Source of the DNA: Mactra quadrangularis
Taxonomy: Eukaryota > Mollusca > Bivalvia > Venerida > Mactridae
NCBI GenBank assembly: GCA_025267735.1
Contig: CM046304.1
Coordinates: forward strand, 1,054,001-1,118,000
Reading direction: 5' to 3'
Length of the DNA stretch: 64,000 nt
How positions within the stretch are numbered: the first letter of the stretch is position 1; every line of letters begins with the position of its first letter. This document shows positions 1-12,441 of this stretch, in pieces. The notes under the pieces were generated by a model. The model saw only the letters and a program-made list of their open reading frames with translations. It searched no databases and was not told the origin of the DNA. The translations under genes and the position numbers were made by a program.

Positions 1-100
1 TCGAGTTGAGTTGTCTTTGGGTTGAGTTGTCACGACCCTAACGTTACGGAACGTTTCGGAACGTTCGGGGTAATTGAACACGCTGCTTTAATTACTGATA
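1..100 (+). repeat. Dispersed repeat, inverted partner at 42172-42260
   Basis: The segment carries two GTTGAGTTGTC units followed by a tract rich in AACG/CGTT and ending GGGGTAATTGAAC. The reverse complement of 42172-42260 gives the same order of blocks with a few mismatches, so these are two diverged copies of one element about 42 kb apart in opposite orientation. The element is cut by the window start, so its true length is unknown. Confidence 0.7.
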
Positions 101-1842
101 AGCTGGCTATAAAGTGCTTGTAAAGTTAAGGAAATCAAAGCGCTAACAGCGCTGACGGACAATGACTTTTGATAGAATATACAAACAAGGGATTGTATAA
201 CAAACGGACGCGATACAAGGGAACTTTCCCTTACATAAGCCGGATTTGATATTTGATATGCTACAATAATTGCACAAACAACATTTCGTCTGCTTGTAAT
301 CGCATAATGCGAACTATATTAATTGAAGTAGTAATTATCCTTTAAATTGCGCACGCGCGGCCTAATGTAATCGTCCGCGACAAATTTTTCATATAAGTGT
401 ACTTATAATTCCAGCTTTAAACTTGTATTACAAGTACATCATTATTAAATTTTGATGGGTTCACCGGAAAACACTTGTTGAGATGGTAATATTTCAGTAG
501 AAAATTAAAAAAATGTAATCATATTACGTAAATACACCTACCGCGAAAACAATTGTTTATATTGCTTGTACTGAGTTCTTTTATGTGATTAAAACGTTTG
601 TGGTACTTAAGAACTTTAAAACTTTATTTAACTATCATACTTGAATCCTTATACTCCGAAGTGGAAGCGATAGTGCTTACTATGGTTGGAATATTTGTGA
701 ATTTGTGACGATAGGATCTTTCAGCTGCTTTGCTAAAGTCTAATTGCCCCGAAGCGTTTTTTTTTCAAATGCTACTCTCCTAGCGTCTTACTGATATAGG
801 CGCTTGCTAAGTGGGTTTCTGAATTTTTGTTTTATATTGTTTTAAGTTGTTTGTTATAAAGGATGATACTGTGAAGTAAGAACGCGAATGTAGGTAGAAA
901 TTGCTATGTTAAGTTAGTAGAACTTTACCATAAAGATCGGTTAAATGATTATTAAAATTTTATTACAAATTTTCTAATATTGAGTAAATTCTAACGCCGT
1001 ATAAAATACATTTTGAAATCAGGTACCTGTGGTGTCTTAGTACTTTAAAATATTGAATCGATTTGAGTGTTTTGGTTGACGGAAGTCTTTCTTGGAATTT
1101 AATACAAAAGGATGTAGTTTAGTTTTTTTGTGCTCAACAAAAGGCAAAAGCGGTATTTCATACGTCTTTGACCTTTTATAATACACTCGACGAAATTCAC
1201 ACATTCATACACAAAAAGTCTAAAACCATATCAGGAACAGCAACACTAAAGAGGCATAGACTTTCCAAACATCCAAAAGCCAAAGGGGGAGATGTTTTTT
1301 TATAGTTTAAAAACTTTAGTTACAAAAGGACGCCTCGAACAAATACCGAGGGCATGAACTTCAATGGGTTTCTGCTTTGAAACGAAAAAGTGACAAAATA
1401 ACTGCAAAAAAATTGTTTGACTGTTGCTTTTCCTTGATATGTTTGCTAACGCCTCTTTCTTCTATCATATCTGTATTCATATAATCCAAGTGTTGTATAG
1501 TTCGTACAAAATAACGTGTTTGAGTAATCATGAAAAATGAAACAATCCATTTCAGAGGTAGGCAGTATTGAAAATAAAATTTGTATAATTAATTTAACAA
1601 AATTACCAAGACGGATAAACCGCCACCTCTTGGTCAATCATGCTTGTAATGGTAGACCGCTTTACCATTACACTAACATGACACTCATTAAACATATCAA
1701 AATGTTGTTGTCATCCTGAGCGTCCTCTGTCGTGGATTAGTTCATTGTTTTGTTTATATAAACAGTGTTTCCTTTTTTGTACAAACTATAGTAGTCTCAT
1801 TACTTCTTTGTGTGTACTATGATAGCTTAATAAATGTTGTTC

Positions 1843-1896
1843 GGCGCGATATGACCTTTCTGTGTTGGTGCGCCGTAAAACCCAAACAAACAAACA
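1843..1896 (+). repeat. Solo SINE tail, about 50 bp
   Basis: The block runs from GCGCGATATGACC through GTGTTGGTGCGCCG to AAAACCCAAACAAACAAAC. Near-identical blocks occur at 8128-8176 and 15461-15508, and in the other orientation at 4613-4683. It resembles the tail of the long tRNA-SINEs in this window, but no tRNA head or body is attached. Confidence 0.7.
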
Positions 1897-1962
1897 ATAA
1901 ATGTTGTTATATTTTATATTTTCAGTTCAGAAGAAAGTGAAGCAAAGAAACCACCAGGTATC

Positions 1963-4900
1963 ATGTCTATATTATGTTTGGTTGCTTTAAAGAAAAGGCT
2001 ATGGTTATTACCAATACTCACCGCTGGATGGTTATTTTCTTCGTTCTGGACGTCGTAAGTATCATCTTTTACAAGGTTCTTTTTTGGTTTGGTTTTACGC
2101 CGTAGTAACACATTGTATAGGTCATATGACAGTCTACGAAATTAGTGGGTGTCCAGTTGCCCGGGACAACCACTTTTTAGTTCAGACAACCAATGTTTTC
2201 TGTTGGACAACCGAAATTCTACAAGCAAGATAATATTATAGTGCTTGCTACTAAAATGATCTATTTGGGCAACCACTTTCATATCCTAATTTCGTAGACT
2301 GATATGACGTTGGTCAGTCAACTTATTTACCGTTCCTGGAAAAGCTAAATTTCTGGATTTTGCGGTTTACCAGTTACTAGGCTAATGTTTCCGTCAGTAA
2401 ATAACAACTATCCTACATGATTAATAAATAGTGGTAGAAGGGAGAATGGCCGTAGAAAATATTGTATGACCAAGCACCACGAAAGTAAGCCTCACCCAGG
2501 AATAAAACCTTCTACCACTCGATTTGAGCACCTGTGTGCCAACAAGTTGAACACAAATTGTTTACTAAAAACCTAATGTACCTTTTTGATTTTTTTAATT
2601 ATATCGGACGAATGGAGTACATAAAATGCTGTCTGGATCAATATGAGTCGTCCTTTTTCAACTTTTAAACTTAATCGTGTTTATCATGATCAATCTTTTT
2701 CTTACTTAAATGAGATTGACATTAAGTCATTTTTAACATCTTAGTAAGTCCTAGAAAATGTCAATAAACTCTGGGGTGATGTATTTTTACTGGAGCATAA
2801 AACTCTAAAAATTTATCTTGACTCTATATGCCAACAATACATTAGTTGTGGCACATTTGTATCATTAGTTGAACCTTTATCACAACTGTTACGTAACATA
2901 CATTCTCTTATCTCATTTCGTCTACAATTGATTTAAACAAACCAGAACTAACTTCTAGTTTACCTTGAAGTAGAAAAAGTGAAAAAATGCGTATTTTGTT
3001 GATTCGAGGTCAGAATAAACTTATGTCAGTTTTAGTCTGATTTCCCTGAAGAAACAAAACAACCACCTGTAAACTTAGAAGTTTTTTTTCTGTCAATTCT
3101 TGCATCTCAACAAAGTTGTTTTTCTCCTAACAGATTAAGTTTCATTTAAGCATATGTTCCTCTTTGATGACCTACAACCTAGATGAATCACTTTCGAGTC
3201 ATCTTTCTGTTCCTTCAGTACTGATCTAGTAGGATAAATTTTCTCGCTCAAGAAAGCAACGGGATATGTTTTGGTGGGTGTCGAACCAGCCAGTCACGCC
3301 CGCCAAATTAATTGCTTTCCACCCCAAATATAAAGTTTTTGAAAGCATAAATCGTGTACTTTCACATGAATAACCAACCTCTAAAATAGTTCTGCATATT
3401 TACGGTCGCAGCTTTTATTTATTGACATTAATAACATCAGTAAGAAATGTTCGCATGATGATACGGTCGCACTTAAACTGTTATATCCTAATAGCATCTG
3501 TAGAAGACCCATTGGCCAGCCTACTTTAACATTTCTAATATAATTTTTACATACGCAATACTCAAAAGGCCCATCAGTCCGTGTGCAATAATGAAATAAA
3601 TAATATTCTTCCATGTGGATTGTTGATAGTATCATTCTTGTACTCACAATCAGAGAATTTCATTTAAAACAAATAAAGATAATAGTCAACAAGTAACCCA
3701 TTCTCTTTTGAACTTATTTTATGAGCATATCGGGACTACCGTAGGGTTAATTACAAAAACACTATCGAAGTAGGATATGAAGATAATGCCACGAACATTT
3801 TACGTTTATTCGCATCTACAAATGTACATTTGTACTTTCTATGAAATACACTGCAAATGCAGTCTACGAAATTAGTGGGTGTCCGGTTGCCCGGGACAAC
3901 CAATATCTAGTTCGGGCAACCAAAAATTTCATATAGGTAACCAAATTTTTACAAACAAGATATAGTGCTAACTGCTAAAATAACCTGTTCTGGCAACCTC
4001 TCTGGAAATTAAACTAATTTCGTAGACTGAAATGTATATTATATATTTTTGTTTCATTTAAATTATGACCGATGTTACCCAATCAATACCTTGTAATATA
4101 TAAGATATTCACTAGAAACGTACTATTCATTCTCTTTTGAACTTGTTAAATGGCATTTAATTACAGTTAATTACTTTAACACTTATTGCCTATAAAGATG
4201 GCAGTACAAGAGATTCAAGTTCATAAACACATAGAACACCCCATCAAAAGAATAAATTTTAAATGTAATTTATCTTAATATAATCGGGGTGTCATAAATA
4301 GCATTTTCATATCTGATTTGCCGTTGTTATCGCGAAAACTGGTGATAATACGAATCGCCAGGTATTTCTTGGATAATATATTTGATGCGATCTTTTAACC
4401 GTTTCCCCACCTTTATGATTGGAATATCAGATTTTATAATCTAATATACGTGTTGATCTGAATTACTTCGAAAAATCTAATACTGACACTGTTAGGCATT
4501 ATGTTAATTAGGGGTAAAATGTTACGAATATTCATAAAATGCCTTTATATTTTAATTATGTGGGCAATTTATATTCTAATAAATGACTTTCTGTTAAGTG
4601 CGTTAGCTTGTTTGTTGGTTTGTTTGTTGGTTTGTTTGTTTGGGTTTAACGGCGCATCAACACAAAAATGTTATATCGCGCCGAAAAGTACGTTCCCACT
4701 TGTTAAATGAAAATAATAAGCATGATAACAACTGTAATTAAAGTTTGTACACCCACTGGGCAGCATGCTCGAACTTTGATAATGTAATTATAAAATGTAT
4801 TCCCAATATTCAGTAAGCCCATGTGCAATAATGAAATACAATCAAATTATTCCACATAGAAGGTTGAAATAATATCTCGCATTATCATTCTTGTACTCAC

Positions 4901-7900
4901 AATCAGAGAATATCATTTAAAACAAACAAAGATAATGGTCAACGAATTACCCATTTTCTTTTGAACTTGTTTCATAAGTATATCGGGACTGTAATTAGGT
5001 TAATTACTTTAACATTATCATAACCAATAAATACGACTGCATGAAAGTTTTCAGTTCATATACTCATAGGCCGTCAATAGAATGACCTGCTGATGTATTT
5101 TTTGTAACATTTTTTGTTAGTTAAATACAATCAAGGTTTCATAAATTTGGGTTTCATATCTGAATTGCCTTAGTTATCGCGAAAACTGATGATAATACGA
5201 ATCATGGGTATTTCTTCGCCATAATATCATATTAGATGTGATGTTTTAATCATTATACTTTATTTCCTTCCTTTATGATTAAAATGTCAGACTTTAAAGC
5301 CTCATTTACTTGATGATGTATCTATTTTTTTATGAACGAGAACTTCTCGGATTGTAAAGTTTTATTTATTATTTGGGTAAAAGTTCAGAATACTTGAGAA
5401 AATACTATTACTTCTTAGTATTGTTTAATATTTTGTATTTCTACATATTAAAAGTTGCATTAAAATTTTCTAAAATGGCTCTAGGAGTAACTTTATTTTG
5501 TTATGTAAGGTTGCAAAATAAGAATTTAGAAACTGCAAATAAAAAGATCTTAAGGAAAATGTATCCAATCGTGCGGAATAAAATTAAATGACGCTTAAAT
5601 AACGTTGGTAAATTATCGTCATGTCCATTTCTACAAGCCTCATTTGAAATGGTAAGAAAATGTATGTAAGATTATTGTGATTGTTTCTATTGGACATTCC
5701 CAACCATGTACACCTGTTATACGGTGATAATGTCAGAAGATCATAACCTAGTTTGATATTAGTTTAAATAAGAACAGATTATACAAACCCAAGTAATTTT
5801 TTTATCACCAGAAGTTATGTAATCCAACAGATAACCTTAATCATACTGATACTTATATCACTGAACTTGCTACATAAATATTTTTTTCTTGTCTAATATT
5901 AGATTATATTAATTATGTGTTGTCTGGGGTTCTATATCAAACACGTCAAATTTTGCTATTTTTGTATTACTGTAAACATTTTTGTTTAACTTTGAGATTC
6001 ACTTTTCTTTAAGAATACTCGTTTTGTACCATAGAAATCTTATATATATTTGTATGTCATTGTCTTCGTTATGTGGCTTCTTTTTTATATTAGAACAATA
6101 CAAAAAAAATCCACTTAACGTTTTGGTTGTGTAGTAGAATAAAAATTTCACTATCTTCCACTTTTCTTTTTGACTGTATGGTAGGTTTTTGTTTTTTACT
6201 GTTGCTGTTCCTTATATGTCTTTTATCCTCCCCCCTTTTTACAAAACGTCCAATTGTTATTTTTGCTGTTTTCAGTGGTTATTACAAAAATTTTCTTTGT
6301 CTTCGACTGTCATGAACATTGCATGCATACGTTGCACTTAATGTATCTTCTATCCGTTCTCCGTGTTTACACTTATGAATCGTAGCTAATTGGGGTCTCC
6401 TCGAAATGAGTTTCAATTTTAATATATTTGTTTTACATTTCAGATATGCCATCGCTGTCTCCTACAATCACACTGAGGCTAACTTTCCATATATCAGGTA
6501 TTTATATTTGCTCACTTGCTTTCATACCATCAATGTACAGAATCTCTAATGCATGTGAATTACTAGTTTTTTTATACACGTACTAATTTATTTTGGCTCG
6601 ATTGCGACAATCTTACCTATAATATTCCTTTTCGTTTCGAGCACTTGCTTAATCTCCTACAAGGAACTGCTAATGTTTCTTTCATTCTTGTTAGTGTCTT
6701 GTTAGATGCAACTTTTCTGTTAAATGTAACTGACAGATAATGGTTGTGAAATCTTTATACCCCATTAGTAAAACTTGTATTTTTTATCTTATCAAGTATC
6801 CATTTTTATTACTTTCAACCCGAAGAAAACCTGCAGCCCTGCTAATAAAAGACAACAAGTGTCTAAATGCTATGTGTTATTACATTTATCTTTAAGTTGA
6901 TAAAAGAAAATACGTACATCAATGAATTAATGGAAAATTGTCGTTACTTATTTTTTTACAAGTTCAGACATTTTTGTATCGTAGTTACATTTTTTTCAAT
7001 AAGTAGATATACAATGTATAATAATGTGCATTTTATTAAGGATATTTTAATAATGTTTGATAGGTACATGTTTTGTGCATTTCCAAAGTCAAATATATCA
7101 GTATAAAAAATCAGGTACGACAGTTTTTCATTTAGTCATTGACATGTATTCAGAATATATTAGGTTTCCATCTACTAAGTATTCCATGTGTTTCACATGT
7201 AAATCTTTCTACTTTTGATAATAATTGAATGAACTATATCGAGGGTTGTCTGCAAGACAGTAGTAAGTACATTGAGTGAAAGAGCGAGTCACTACAGTCT
7301 TGCGGGCAACCCTCGATATATTGAAATCTGGCATGCATTGATAAACATTGTGTCTGATTTCTGTTACAGCCATACAGCGATAGAAGCACCTGAGCGATGT
7401 GTATTTGGACAGATGGTAAACATTGGCGCTGTTATGTGTAAGTTCAAAATTCTTTTCTCCAATTTTTGTGCCAGATATTTTACATTCTTTTATCATGGAT
7501 TTTTGTAAAGTCTGCGGATTTTATATAAGTCAGCTTGTTGTTTCTTGAGACTGGCGAAGCTTTTTGCCGCTTTTTAAGCTTTTAACCTTCAGCAAAATAC
7601 AGTCTAGTCTTTCAATTATATCAAAGTACCGAAATGCATTAAATTGGCTTACTTTCTATCTATTCTATTGTTTCTATTAATTTATATATTGTATTATTTA
7701 CACTATTAGTGTTTATATTTAAACCGTTGACCCAAACAGCAACACTAAAGCTTTTGATAATAACACCAGGGATTTAGAATTTTGAGGCAAGTTGTCAAAA
7801 TCGCGCCAGTCTGTCTACAAAACTGTAAGCCTAAACGTTATGCCCAACTAAATTCAGAGGTATCAAAGTAAAAGATGGTTCTGACATTGAACACTGCACT

Positions 7901-10900
7901 GAGTACCAAAACATTACAAGCAAATACACGCATTAAACTCGATCATGGACGTACTGGTGATCCATTTAAATCGAATCTAGGTACTTACCATATAAAGTAT
8001 GCTCTTCGTGAAGACTTATGAAGTTTCTTCTACGAAGTTCGATAAGTGTTAATTTGATTTTTTTAAACTCATTTAAAACTGCCTTGCACCTTCTAACCGC
8101 ATGAATCTTTGTTATACATCCCAAGTGCGCGATATGACCTTCCTGTGTTGGTGCGCCGTAAAACCCAAACAAACAAATACATCCCAAGTACTTGAGAATC
8201 TTTGAGCGAAATGAAGAGTGCTTGGTGAGAAAGTAAAATTTAATACTATTAAGTATTCTAACACTTGCTGCAATTTCAATCGTATAGAGAATGAATCTTA
8301 TATGAATGATTTATTAGATAGAAAACCCTGAGTGGTTAACTTATCGTAAATTTTGATTTATTAATCGGTTAACCACAATTGTTGGCAATTATTTCCTAAT
8401 TGATGTATTTTTATATTTTTCAGTGGGTATGAACGTAATATTAAGATATTTATTCATCAAGAAATATCTTGTTATGAAGGCTATACCATACAATGATAAA
8501 TGGTACAAACTTAACTTGGCAGGTCTGGTATTAGGTATTCTATCAGCTTTTGGTCTTAGTATGGTCGCAAACTTTCAGGTAAGACTTTTATTTAATTAAA
8601 CAGTTTTCGTATTTTTTCAAACCAAAGAACATTTGTATAACATTTCATGTTAAAAGCTACCCATGCCTATTTAGTATATTCATGTCATGCAAACAATGCT
8701 GAAAATCTCATTTACGACAAATTCTATTAATATATTATGATATTATATATGATATTAAGATATTTTATGTAGTTAGCCCATGCCATGTAACCATTATAAA
8801 ATGAAAATAGGGTCCAATCAGAGCATTCCCATTTACACCCACTTTCATTTTCTTTGTTCTCGTTCTGTTTTAATGATACCATTTTGGGCATCAGTGCAGT
8901 ATTTAACTATTGTTAATTCGCCAAATTTTTGTAACATAGTACCTTAGTTGCTGAAGAACGTTAGTTGTCAACATCTTAATTTATTTCGATATTCTCTCTC
9001 TGATGGACCAATGTCAAAACTTCTAGGGAGTATTTATTGCAAACTTTATTAATTGTTTACCTAGCCGCGGCCGTGGCGTAGTAGTTAGCATGTCTGACTT
9101 CGAATCCGGATATCTCGGGTTCGAGTCCGGTTGCGGTAGGTCATACCCTATACATGAGTTGTCGGCCTCGTGGTAGGGTAAGTTAGTACTGGTGATAGAA
9201 ATGTGTCCAGGAAACCTATAGTAGGAAGATCTGGCCGTCGTATATATGACCTAAATATGTGTTGAATACTACGTAAAAAAATGTTTTCCTGACATAATGC
9301 AATTTTATACTTTCAGACTGTTGTACAAAGAGGACCACATTATTTTGGAGCCGGACTAGCATTTGGACTTGGTACAGTTTATTGTTGGTTTCAAACAGCA
9401 TTGACCTATAAAGTTAGATTCTCATTCAACAATAAAAAGATCATTCAAATTGCAATACAGGCTTTAAACAGTACTGTAATGTCCTTGCTTTTAGTTATAT
9501 GTATCCTTTTACGAACAACTATGTATATTCTTTTATTTGTACTTCCATCAGTAGGGCCACTTCGTTTATTTAATAAAATCCTTTTGCTATCAACGAAATC
9601 GTGTTCTTTTTCTACCTTTATGATTTCTTTTATTATATCCAAACCTTACTCTGTAAAAAGATGTCAACGTTTAAAAATTTTAATGTATAGTGACATGAAA
9701 CAATAAAGGAAAAAGAACGTTTGTCATCTGACATGTCTGCAACAAATGTATCTAAATTAAAAGGGGCATTGATAGCGCGCTAGCAGTTTATGTTATTCTC
9801 GTACATAACAAAAAATGCCAGTAATTGTTACCATAAGTTTTATCAATAATATTATGTTTACAAATAAAATGATTGAAATGTTGTGTGATGATAACAAGTA
9901 GCCAACTATTCATGTTATAAAATAGCATTATCTGCATACTAGAGTACAGGTTGTCTGCTTCTTTCGTATAGATGTACCTCTTTAATATCACAGATATTGA
10001 TATAAAATACCTTATCAATTTGTGTTATCTTAAACTCCGATTTTTTTCTCGCATAAAATATGCACTTCACAACTTACCAGTTGCGTTGAAAGGTAAACTG
10101 CTCATTAAAATATTGTTTACTGAAAATAGCATATCACTTCGTCTGTCTCAAAATAGTTGTCAGCATGCACTATTCAAATTGGAAAACGAACATAAGCACA
10201 GTGTTTTAATATAGTTTGGTAACCCTTGTTACTATGTTTCATAAAGAAACATTTCTGCTTGATATTTTTAAACTTGCTTAAGTTAATTCCTTTGTTTGTT
10301 TTGTTCTCTGTATTCTGTATTTTTATTTATAATAAATTCATTATACTACACGTTTCCCTTAACTAACCACCAGTTGGCACTACAAAAGCCATATACAAAG
10401 TACAACAGAGCCAAGGAAAAGGAACAAAATGGGTAAATATTACTTTATTTGTGTTTATTTATTTAAAATAGAATAATTTTAGAATTTTGTTTCAGTTTAT
10501 GTGTTTTGAGGGGGGGGGGGTAACGCCGTAGCAACACATTGTAAAGGTCATATAACAGCGGTCAGTCAACCTACTCACTTACTTACTGGAAAGACTAAAT
10601 CTCTGGATGTAGCTGTTAAGCAACTACTAAGCGCATACTTCCGTCAGTATCTGACAACTGTCCTACATAATTAAAAATCATTGGTAGGAGGGAGAATGGC
10701 CGTAGAAGTAATTTCAAGACCAAGCTCCACGAAAGTATGCCCCGCCCGGGAATCGAATCCACGACTCCTCGATCAGTAGACTTGCGTGCTACCAACTGAG
10801 CTAGCCGGGCGGCTTAATTTTATTTAAAAGATATCAGTGTGATTTGAGAATGTGTATTCCTTTTCTTCATCATTTTGTTTATCTTTAGTTGTTAAAACTT

Positions 10901-12441
10901 TCACATTACTCACATGAAAAGTATATATTTTATATTGTATATATTAGCAATTAGCTGTTTCACATGCAATTCTACTGTTTACTATCAAAAATATCTTCTG
11001 TGTTTTCTAACAGTAGTTATCTGTTAAGCTTCTCGTTCACGTTGTACTATTATAAAATTATCAGTTTCCTTTAAACTGTTCTATTGCGAGAATGAAAGAA
11101 CTGATTTTCCACGACGAGTTGGTTAAGATTCCGGTTTTTCCTTGTACACTTAAATAAATCCCCACGTTTATGTAACTATTATTATTTCATATCATTATTG
11201 CAAAGTTATTACCGGTGAAATTATCAGTTAACAAGGATAGAGGGTGTTTGTAAAGTTATTAAAATGCCGTAAACGTCAACGATGTTGTCTTTTTCATGTC
11301 TTGGTATATCATTTTATTGCAATTTAACATTTACGTCATACCACACAGAATGATTTTTTTCACTTCCTACCTTTGCGTTTAGTAGCTTCACCTGCTAGTA
11401 CTGTAAGTCTTGTTAACTGTCAACAACGTCTACAATGTTTGATAGTTGTCGGGGTTCTCATTTTATTATGTTTTTATTGGATTTAACGCCGTGTCAACAC
11501 AATTTAGGTCATTTTACGACGTCCAGCGCACCTAACCTAGCTTTCCTGGACCCTTGTCTATAACCAGTACTCACCTACCCTTCCACAAATCCGGAAACTT
11601 CTCCATATATATTATTAATGGAGGAAAATTGACATTATTGTCAAATTTTCATGGAATGGTATAACCTCTCCGGTTGGGATTCGAATCCGTACTCCCTTCG
11701 GGACACGAGATTCCAAATCCCGGCGCACTACCAACTGCGCAACTGACCAGGGTTTTCATTTTATCATATAATAAAATATTTGCTTTGTTCATTAAAAGTA
11801 TATTTCATTTCAGGATGATTTGAGAGGAGTTTACCTTACGTCCACCATCACGGAGTGGCTTCTAGCACTTTCCATTCTTACATTTATGCTGACATATGCT
11901 CACGACTTCAAGAATATGAGAGTAGATGATCCAAACATATACTTTGCTGATTATTTCGAGGTATGTAACACATCATAGAACATTGCACGAAATAATTATA
12001 ACATTAACATTCAAATCCTTTTAATTAATAGATGAAAAGGATATATATGCTGAACTTTATTTAAATGTTAATATCATGTTTTGGCATTTATATTGAGTAA
12101 ACGTAAGTTTGAAAGTGCCCTATGTACCAAAGACAATTTATCTAATTTTATACGTAAATTAGGTTGGTCATTTCATTTATCAGACACGTAGTGAAAATAT
12201 TTAATATTAAATGTACCTTGATATGGCCAAATCTGACAAAATTGTATAGTTCCTGACAATACATAAATTTCTTGTTTTCATATTACAGAGAAAACACTCA
12301 AGTATCAAAAAAGTAGCAAACAATAACAGTCCGCCTGATAAACAACCTGATTCAGCTGATATTAAGAATATGGAAGAAGGAAATACTAAAGTAGACAATG
12401 ATACAAATGAAAAGAATAGTATTCCGAATGGAAATTCATGA
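1963..12441 (+). CDS. DRAM2: DRAM2-like lysosomal membrane protein (DNA damage-regulated autophagy modulator)
   Basis: Eight coding exons join in one frame: 1963-2054, 6444-6497, 7370-7437, 8424-8578, 9317-9500, 10374-10432, 11814-11960, 12289-12441 (TGA), giving 303 aa. All internal junctions are GT-AG. The product shows six hydrophobic segments, roughly residues 12-31, 60-80, 100-122, 130-152, 163-184 and 213-235. Family marks include NFPYIS, the PERCVFG stretch, LAGLVLGILSAFGLS followed by VANFQ (very close to vertebrate DRAM2), and a TEWLLALS...LTYAHDF block before the tail. DRAM proteins act at lysosomes and promote autophagy; that role is family knowledge. The 50-residue hydrophilic C-tail (last exon) differs from the vertebrate tail. 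The start at 1963 suits the family length, but the frame is open upstream to the acceptor at 1925, so an extra N-terminal exon is possible. Confidence 0.92.
2085..2541 (-). repeat. tRNA-derived SINE, family A, interrupted by a MITE
   Basis: The left part (GTTTTACGCCGTAGTAACAC) and right part (AGTCAACTTATTTACC onward to GACCAAGCACCACG) match the uninterrupted family A copies at 10520 and 36297. A 172-bp inverted-repeat element sits inside at 2130-2301. The head end near 2541 is diverged. Confidence 0.75.
2130..2301. mobile_element. MITE 1, 16-bp terminal inverted repeats, copy 1
   Basis: Perfect 16-bp terminal inverted repeats CAGTCTACGAAATTAG / CTAATTTCGTAGACTG bound 172 bp. ATATGA flanks both sides, consistent with a target-site duplication of about 6 bp. 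The interior has repeated GGTTGCCC/GGGCAACC motifs. It inserted into a SINE, so it is younger than that SINE. No transposase is encoded. Confidence 0.85.
3860..4029. mobile_element. MITE 1, copy 2
   Basis: The same perfect 16-bp terminal inverted repeats as at 2130 bound 170 bp, flanked by AAATG on both sides. The interior aligns with copy 1, including GTTGCCCGGGACAACC. Confidence 0.85.
4613..4683 (-). repeat. Solo SINE tail with TTTG repeats
   Basis: Repeated TTTGTTTG/TTGGTTTG is followed by GGGTTTAACGGCGCATCAAC and GTTATATCGCGCCG. It is the reverse-oriented counterpart of the 50-bp block at 1843 and 8128. Confidence 0.65.
7235..7320. mobile_element. Small foldback element
   Basis: The ends are inverted repeats: TATATCGAGGGTTGTC... 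on the left and GGCAACCCTCGATATA on the right, with further pairing inside (GCAAGAC / GTCTTGC). The 86-bp unit would fold almost end to end. A distant element with TCGAGGG ends lies at 42966. Confidence 0.7.
8128..8176 (+). repeat. Solo SINE tail
   Basis: GCGCGATATGACCTTCCTG...GGTGCGCCG then AAAACCCAAACAAACAAA, matching the copy at 1843 apart from single-base changes. Confidence 0.7.
9066..9170 (+). repeat. tRNA-like SINE head
   Basis: Box A-like GTGGCGTAGTAGTTAGC and box B-like GGGTTCGAGTCC are spaced as in a tRNA and followed by non-tRNA sequence. I read it as a tRNA-derived SINE head inside DRAM2 intron 4, not a functional tRNA. Confidence 0.5.
10520..10813 (-). repeat. tRNA-derived SINE, family A, near full length
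   Basis: On the minus strand a tRNA-like head (GGCTAGCTCAGTTGGTAGC box A, GGATTCGATTCC box B) is followed by a body and a tail ending in ...GCTACGGCGTTA next to a poly-C run. Related copies are at 25448, 31380, 36297, 37471, 38795 and 2085. Box spacing and the non-tRNA body identify a SINE. Confidence 0.85.
11471..11752 (-). repeat. tRNA-derived SINE, family B
   Basis: On the minus strand the head contains GCGCAGTTGGTAGTGCGCC and GGATTCGAATCCC, followed by a body unlike family A and a tail whose complement reads TTTAACGCCGTGTCAACACA. A second, 5'-truncated copy lies at 40895-41156. The tail is shared with family A although heads and bodies differ. Confidence 0.85.

Larger units (their letters stand above)
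1..1925. other. 5' flank of the DRAM2-like gene
   Basis: AT-rich sequence with no recognisable coding exon. It holds one arm of a dispersed repeat (1-100) and a solo SINE tail (1843-1896). A 5' UTR exon of the downstream gene may lie here or outside the window, because the first coding exon begins directly after a splice-acceptor-like tract, but I could not identify it. Confidence 0.5.
3560..5330. repeat. Diverged tandem segmental duplication in intron 1
   Basis: Blocks near 3590-3730 (GTGCAATAATGAAAT..., CTTGTACTCACAATCAGAGA, TCTTTTGAACTT) recur at 4820-4990. Blocks near 4310-4370 (ATCGCGAAAACTG, GATAATACGAATC) recur at 5170-5210. Part of the unit (TTCTCTTTTGAACTTG) appears a third time at 4130. 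Spacing differs because of later insertions at 3860-4029 and 4613-4683. Confidence 0.7.
2302..6443. other. DRAM2-like intron 1 (right part)
   Basis: Non-coding. It holds MITE 1 copy 2, a solo SINE tail and a diverged segmental duplication (3560-5330). No additional exon is recognised. Confidence 0.6.

Noticed and set aside
9401..9706. 101-codon frame as a separate gene
   Set aside because: Its first third is DRAM2 exon 5; the rest is intron read-through.
10730..10813. Functional tRNA gene
   Set aside because: It is the head of a SINE with further copies carrying the same body and tail.
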